A stretch of 64,000 nucleotides of DNA, from contig JBBPUQ010000003.1 of NCBI GenBank assembly GCA_038501195.1, forward strand, positions 3,998,501 to 4,062,500, given 5' to 3'. This DNA comes from Nemania diffusa (Eukaryota > Ascomycota > Sordariomycetes > Xylariales > Xylariaceae). Numbering within the stretch: position 1 is the first letter of the stretch; every line of letters starts with the position of its first letter. The notes beneath the pieces were generated by a model. That model worked only from the letters and a program-made list of their open reading frames with translations. It was not told the origin of the DNA and did no database searches. Position numbers and translations under genes: made by a program. This document shows, one piece after another, positions 58,749 to 64,000 of this stretch.

Positions 58749-60515
58749 GGCGAAGGCTGGAATGACCTGCTTGGTAGTGCTCAAGGAACTGCGTAGGTTG
58801 TGAGGTGTGAGGTTGGGCACAGAAGTCGAGAGAGCGGCGACGGCGACAATGATGGCGACGACGATATGGCAGTGGTGGAGGAGGGGTGATGATAATGGTG
58901 GTGGTGGTGAGAGAATGTACAAGTAGTAATAGAGGTAGTAGAGGTAATAGTGGTGGTTGGTGGTGGTGACAGTGGTGGCAGCAGTAGCAGGTAATGGTAG
59001 TGGTGGTGGTGGTGATGTTGATCGCGTGGGTGGAGTGATGCAATGATAAATGATAGAGGTACTCTGTAGGTAGGCGATTTTAGGTCAATGTCGGGTGTCA
59101 GTGTCTGGCCAGTGTAGGCTAACGACGTAGACTACTGCAGCGGAGAGAGGCGGCTGGTATGGTTCTCTTGTTGAAGACGACGTTAGACTAGGCGACGGTA
59201 CAACAGAGAGGTTTTTATTGCCTCTGTGATCGCTTGCGATATAAACGATCGAAAGCAAAAGGCGGATGGAGGGGTATCTAACATATGGGATGCGGTGCTT
59301 TCGTAGTGGGTGGTTATGATGATGGTATCAGTCGCAGAAGGCTTTTTGGCGGTGCACAGCCGGCTAGAGCTTGTCGCTGCGTCGGCATAACAATATTGAA
59401 TACCTAGAGCAATAGGCAATAGGTACCTCACACTCCCTAAGGGTACTGCGTACACACAAATCAGGCTTAGCGTGGGCGCCGCTTTTGCTCAGGCTCGGCT
59501 CAGCCAACTACCTATCAGGCAGGCAACTATGTACTCAGTCCAGACCCGAGCTAAAAGCGGCAGGGCTCCCTGCCTCGCACTGGTACCTCCTAGGTAGGTT
59601 AGGTATCTGGTTGCTTGTTCACTTACATATGTAGGTAGAAGGGCCAATAATAACTGTGGCTTGTCACCTGCGGCTTGAATATAAATCCTCTTTGTGATTT
59701 GGACCCGCTCTTTACAGATGTAAACGCCTACAGTAGGTACCTACCTAGATCCGTAGGGATTGTACGGTGGGGGTTTCGCTTCCTAGAGGTACTGTAATTA
59801 CAGGAAGTAGTACGTAAGTAGGTGTATATATATTTACCGGACATCTTCGAATACTATCATTGATGTATAAAAGTAGCCATCTTTTTAAAATACCTAATAA
59901 TTATGAACTTTGAGCCCGCGTATATGCTTCTGTTATCAAAGAACGAGAACCACAATTATATAAACTAGATTGTGCGTGCGGAATAACGTCGTCACCAGAT
60001 ACTAGAAGACTGGAGGACTTATTATGTGCAAGGCAGAATGCCTCGGTACCGATACATATACATAGATCCTTTCTTAGTCACTTTAGTATTTTATACCAGA
60101 TTGACAAGCTAGCAAATCATATGTTGCAGCACTCCCCAAACACCTGTGTTTGCCATCCTGCCCTAACTACCACATCCTAGGACCTAGGTAATGTTTAGCG
60201 TCTGGCTTGGTGATGTCTAGGGCTCAATTGCTTTCGTCAAAAACTAAACTAAACAATATTAGCTTCTTTTCCACTGCCCACGTGTCTAGTGACCCTCAAA
60301 AGGGGGGATTATCATGCGCCTCGATCTATCCTCAGTCCCTGAACAAATTTCTCCTAAATATGTTGTGTAATTAGACACCCTGAACCCAAGTGCTGGGACA
60401 GTAGCGCGTAGAGTTGAAACTGGGTTTCATCATTATGCCTTGTTTGTTCCCATCACGCACCGTAACAGTCATCTAAGGCCCTGCTAATGTGCTTCAAGCA
60501 GTGCATGCTATGTAA
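58749..60515. other. Intergenic with GGT-repeat tract upstream of PP2A-A
   Basis: 58880-59030 is full of GGTGGTGGT/GTGGTG trinucleotide runs in the PP2A-A leader or promoter. CTACCTAC/TACCTAGGTA motifs occur at 59500-59770. No gene seen. Confidence 0.55.
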
Positions 60516-63097
60516 TTATCTTGCCTCCAAACTCGAGTTGCCATCATCTAGTGAGTGCGTCGGCGTACTTTTCATCTCCTGCCCGCGGTCGAAGGTTTGC
60601 AGTATCTGATGTGTTGGCATATCTGCCATTTCCTGTTCGCCCGGTCCTTTGGGTGGATTATGAGTCTTTGCGGGATCCCCTCTATCTGGTCCTCCAAATA
60701 ACCCGCGGCTAAGATCTAAACTGGTAACCCCATCTCGGAGTTTGGCCAGATTCATTGCAAATGCCCCTGGTGTATCAGCACTAGAACTATGCTTGAGAGT
60801 CGCGGAGTTCTTGAGACCCGGTGTAAGTGTATCGTGGGCGGTTTCTACAGCTGCAAGCACACTCCGACTTGTCGGGAGACCGGGCGGTTTGGGGCTTGGG
60901 GGCGGTTGTGGCGATCTGCTGCCATTCTTGCTCGGGGATTCGGTGGGTGTCATAGCGTAGCTACCTATTCTCTCTTCATGAGCTGCGGCCTGATCCAAAT
61001 AGTCGTTCATCTCTGAGTCGGACCGCCCGAAGCATTGTGCCCACCACCGTATATCAGAGATTTTTGGAAACAGTAGTCTCTCACGCCCACTTTGTCGGTC
61101 GTCGACTGTGGCATCGTAGTCTGGATTCAGGAATTCATGTTTCCGAGATAGGAAGTAATCCCACACTGATCTAGTCCTTTCATACACGTGAGCATCTATA
61201 CGCTGCTTCTCAGAATTATAGAGAAAAGTTCCGTATTGTCCGGCATAAAGATGATATAGAAGCCGCCGTAGAAATCGTTCGTTGAATTCGAATCGATTTG
61301 GATGCTGTCGCAGAAGTTGCCATGTCGCATCAAGGAATTGATGAAAGACGGGTGAAATTTCATTAGGCCGTGTGGTCTCGATGACTGCTGAGGACTCGGA
61401 TGACCTCTTTGCCTGTGAATTTTCATCAGAGGGCGAGCCTGCACCATCAGCATCCGCCTCAGCGCTTGCATCTTGATTCCGACTCCGGTGGAAAAATCTT
61501 CTGGCACCAGCAATCGCATTTTCGAAGGCCTCGCCAGCCCGTCCATCGGACTCTCCAGGTTGCATTGCTGAGCCTGCCATGGCATCTCGTTCAATAACAA
61601 ACCACTTTTCGTGGCTGAGTGGTCCCGAGCGCTGCTGGAACATGTGCCCAAACGACATCCAATCTTTCTCGACTAGGATAATGAAGCCGTCTATTGTGCG
61701 GTAAAATGGATCAAGCATAAGTTGGGACAACGCGGACAGTTGGCTTGTACGATCCCATCCATCTGAGCAATGTATTAAAACATGAGAATGATTGATTCCC
61801 ACTTGCCGTGCAATCAGAGCTGATCCATCTAGCACACCTCTTATGTGCTTAAGCCAGTTGCTTTTTATAAGGAGCTCGCGGTTTGGTGGTAGTTTAGAAA
61901 TATCCCCATCCTTGATGGCATCTATAACAGTGTTAAGAGATTCTCTCATGACATGTATGTTATCAATGTTTAGGTATGCCTTCTTTGCAAACGGATAATA
62001 CTCCATGTTTTCGGAGCCTTTGCCAACCACCTGCATGGCAAGGGCATTGATAGTAGGTCGTGCATCCACAATCAAATTTCTTTGCTGGGCGCCATATATC
62101 CGCTTGCTAACTTGAGATTCATAGTCCGCTTCGTTATCGGTAATGAGCTCATCCTCGAGGCGCTCCGTATCTGTTGTTTCGCCCTCCAAACTTGAGCCAC
62201 GAAGATCAATTTGGCTAGAGGCAGGGCTTGGCTCTGAGGTGTCGAGAGTTGAGGGTTCAAGGCTATTGAACTCAACCGTGGCTGAGGCAGAGAAGCAGGC
62301 ACTGACGAGCTTCTCGTCTTGTATACTCCGATTTCCTCTGAAACCGACTAAAGGTTGAGAACTCCGCGTGATGGAGCAATTGTTGAGGGAGTGAAGATAT
62401 GTTAGCACAGGTATTCGGGCTCTGGATCGATATGGGCCTGCATATTTAATGACATTGTCGGATATTTTCGAGGGGACGACGAGCAAGGCCGGGTAGGTGG
62501 GGGAGAAACCATAGTCTTTGTTGATCAGGGAAATCCTCCAACCCCTATCCACTAATTTTGTGCTAATACCCTGTCGCCTAAATTCAGCCCTCGGGTCGTA
62601 TAGAGTCCAGCCGTTCAAGGGCTTTTCAGACTTGAGAGGCTGGTAACTGAAAGCATACAGCTTCTCTATTGATCCCAACCGACAGGTCCGAGCACGGATG
62701 TACTCGAATGCATCTCGAGCAGCTATCTCGTTCCGGAAGAGGAAGTTTATCAAACTAAAATCTCTCCCACGCAGTCGTATGGAGGAGGGACGTCCAGTGG
62801 CGCTGGGGCATGGCCTGAAGATGCAGTGGGATACGATAGGGAATGCAATGTAGGACTCTCTATGTTTCGGGGCGTTCGGAGGCACAGGGGCGCCGTCGGG
62901 CGAGGTGACGGGGTGAATGAAGATGATATGGTGGTCCGTAAGGCGCAGTTCGCCTGAGTACTTGTCGCCAAACCGAATGGCATCGACGTTGGGTATCTAG
63001 GGAACGCAGCGAGGAAAGAAGTAAGCATGGAATCTAGCGACCAGGAACTTGGTTAGATTGCACATGCTGGGGCGAGACGTACGACCTTAAAATGCAT
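60516..63097 (-). CDS. YMR1: Myotubularin-family phosphoinositide 3-phosphatase (831 aa)
   Basis: Removes the 3-phosphate of PI3P/PI(3,5)P2 on endosomal membranes. Exon 1 is just 15 nt (63097-63083, MHFKV); exon 2 runs 62996-60516, phase 0. The PH-GRAM part includes IPNVDAIRFGDKYSGELRL and RLRGRDFSLINFLFRNE. Then the myotubularin core: YDPRAEFRRQG, YPALLVVPSKISD, LTYLHSLNNCSITRSSQPL and DARPTINALAMQV. The active-site loop HCSDGWDRTSQL gives the CX5R signature (Cys near residue 414), followed by FIILVEKDWMSFGHMF. The last 200 residues are Ser/Pro-rich and probably disordered. An extra segment with SQIDLRGSSLEGETTDTERL interrupts the region before the active site. Confidence 0.95.
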
Positions 63098-63835
63098 CGT
63101 AAGTTCTATAGCTAGGTTAATTCGATGGTGTGCTTAGGGTTAGACGTCGATGAAATGAGGCCTTCTAGAAGTGGGCGGCACATTTGATCGGCGCGGCTAC
63201 GGACCGAAGAGGTATCGATCGGGTTCTGGTTGCGAGAACGTCACAGTAGGTGGGAATTTGGTTATTTAAGCACATGCCTGGCACGCCTCAATGCCACATG
63301 TTGATTGGTGTATTGTCTGCGCGTGGTGTTGTCGCCCTGGGGAGGGGCATCCTTCTGAGCTCGAGGGTCAAATGACTTCACTGTCCGTAGTAAGGAGCAC
63401 CACGGAAAGCGCGGGGCTCACGCAGGCAGCTTATCACAAGGCTGATGGATTAGAAAGAGCGAATAAGGAATAAGGGAGTTGGTGTCGACGGCGACGTCAC
63501 CAGCCACTGACGCTAAAAGAGGGATAGATTGACTTACGTAGGTACCTAAGTCGGTTCTGTTATCGATAGAGCCTTTATCGCTCGACACTAGGTAGGTTAT
63601 CTCAGTCTCTAAGCACCACACAAATCTGAACCCTAAGCCAAAAATTCCCTGCCGCTAAAATTGCAGACAGTGCTTGCACCACTGTCAGCTGCGTCCCTCC
63701 ACCAAAAACTACACGACCCTCGATTTTTCTAGCGAGCTGCTCTGCCATCGCCCAACACTCGGATCGACCACCATCCTCCCATTCCCCCACCGCCACAGCG
63801 ATTCGAGCAGTCAATCAAGAGGCAAATCAGTCAAG
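63098..63835. other. Divergent promoter region, nothing else recognised
   Basis: Between the myotubularin gene (minus) and the next gene (plus). Confidence 0.5.
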
Positions 63836-64000
63836 ATGGCTACTTCCGGAACTCAGATGTGAGTTGATTCAACCTCTGTCGCAATTTCCATCGCCATTCC
63901 TAGATCATGTCCAGTCATGCATGTCATGGCAAGACTACCCCTCCAGAGCGCCTCGCGATAAACCACCCCCCAAGCAGCAACGTCTCACACACAGACATGC
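63836..64000 (+). CDS. First exon of an unidentified gene, runs off the right edge
   Basis: ATG at 63836 in the context GTCAAGATGGCT, a good fungal start. The first exon is 23 nt (63836-63858, MATSGTQ plus a split codon) with a GTGAGT donor at 63859. The intron probably ends at CACACACAG near 63994. Too little sequence to name the product. Confidence 0.5.

Overview
The window is nuclear DNA of a filamentous ascomycete, most likely a Sordariomycete-type Pezizomycotina. Nearly all genes carry short 45-90 bp GT-AG introns with CTAAC/CTGAC-like branch sites. The conserved genes (eIF4B, PP2A scaffold subunit, myotubularin, an Efm4-type methyltransferase, an Rch1-type transporter, a fungal rhodopsin-domain receptor) are fungal, and intergenic DNA is long and moderately AT-rich. 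I ran no searches; exon borders were read by eye from splice signals and from keeping family motifs in frame.

Left part (1-15.3 kb): the 5' part of an eIF4B gene runs off the left edge. It is followed by a Tim17/22/23-family gene, tRNA-Gln(UUG), a small unknown gene, two oppositely oriented paralogues of an unknown HW...C family with the same exon structure, a small membrane protein, a decayed PD-(D/E)XK-like gene, a P-loop GTPase and a PTH11-like rhodopsin-domain receptor.

Centre (16.4-25.5 kb): the main find is a compact locus that looks like a fungal RiPP (dikaritin, ustiloxin/phomopsin-type) biosynthetic cluster. It contains a 76-residue secreted precursor with two VGD(L/I)Y repeats and a KR cleavage site, two UstYa-like (DUF3328) oxidases, a UstQ-like tyrosinase, a SAM O-methyltransferase and a MetE-like zinc protein. 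The inferred logic is secretion and Kex2-type cleavage of the precursor, oxidative macrocyclisation by the UstY/tyrosinase enzymes, then methylation. A TA-flanked MITE sits between the first UstY gene and the precursor gene. The tyrosinase has one exon junction whose reading phases do not match. A C2H2-JmjC protein lies just downstream.

Right part (30.5-64 kb): GH1 beta-glucosidase, GFA/CENP-V protein, SBF-like transporter, trypsin-like protease, a sedolisin with two unresolved junctions, an AT-rich element with terminal inverted repeats (42.4-43.1 kb), and about 7 kb with no recognisable gene. Then come a large polyQ protein, an Efm4-like methyltransferase, the PP2A A subunit, a myotubularin phosphatase, and the first exon of a gene leaving the right edge. 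Short TACCTAGGTA/CTACCTAC motifs recur in many intergenic stretches.
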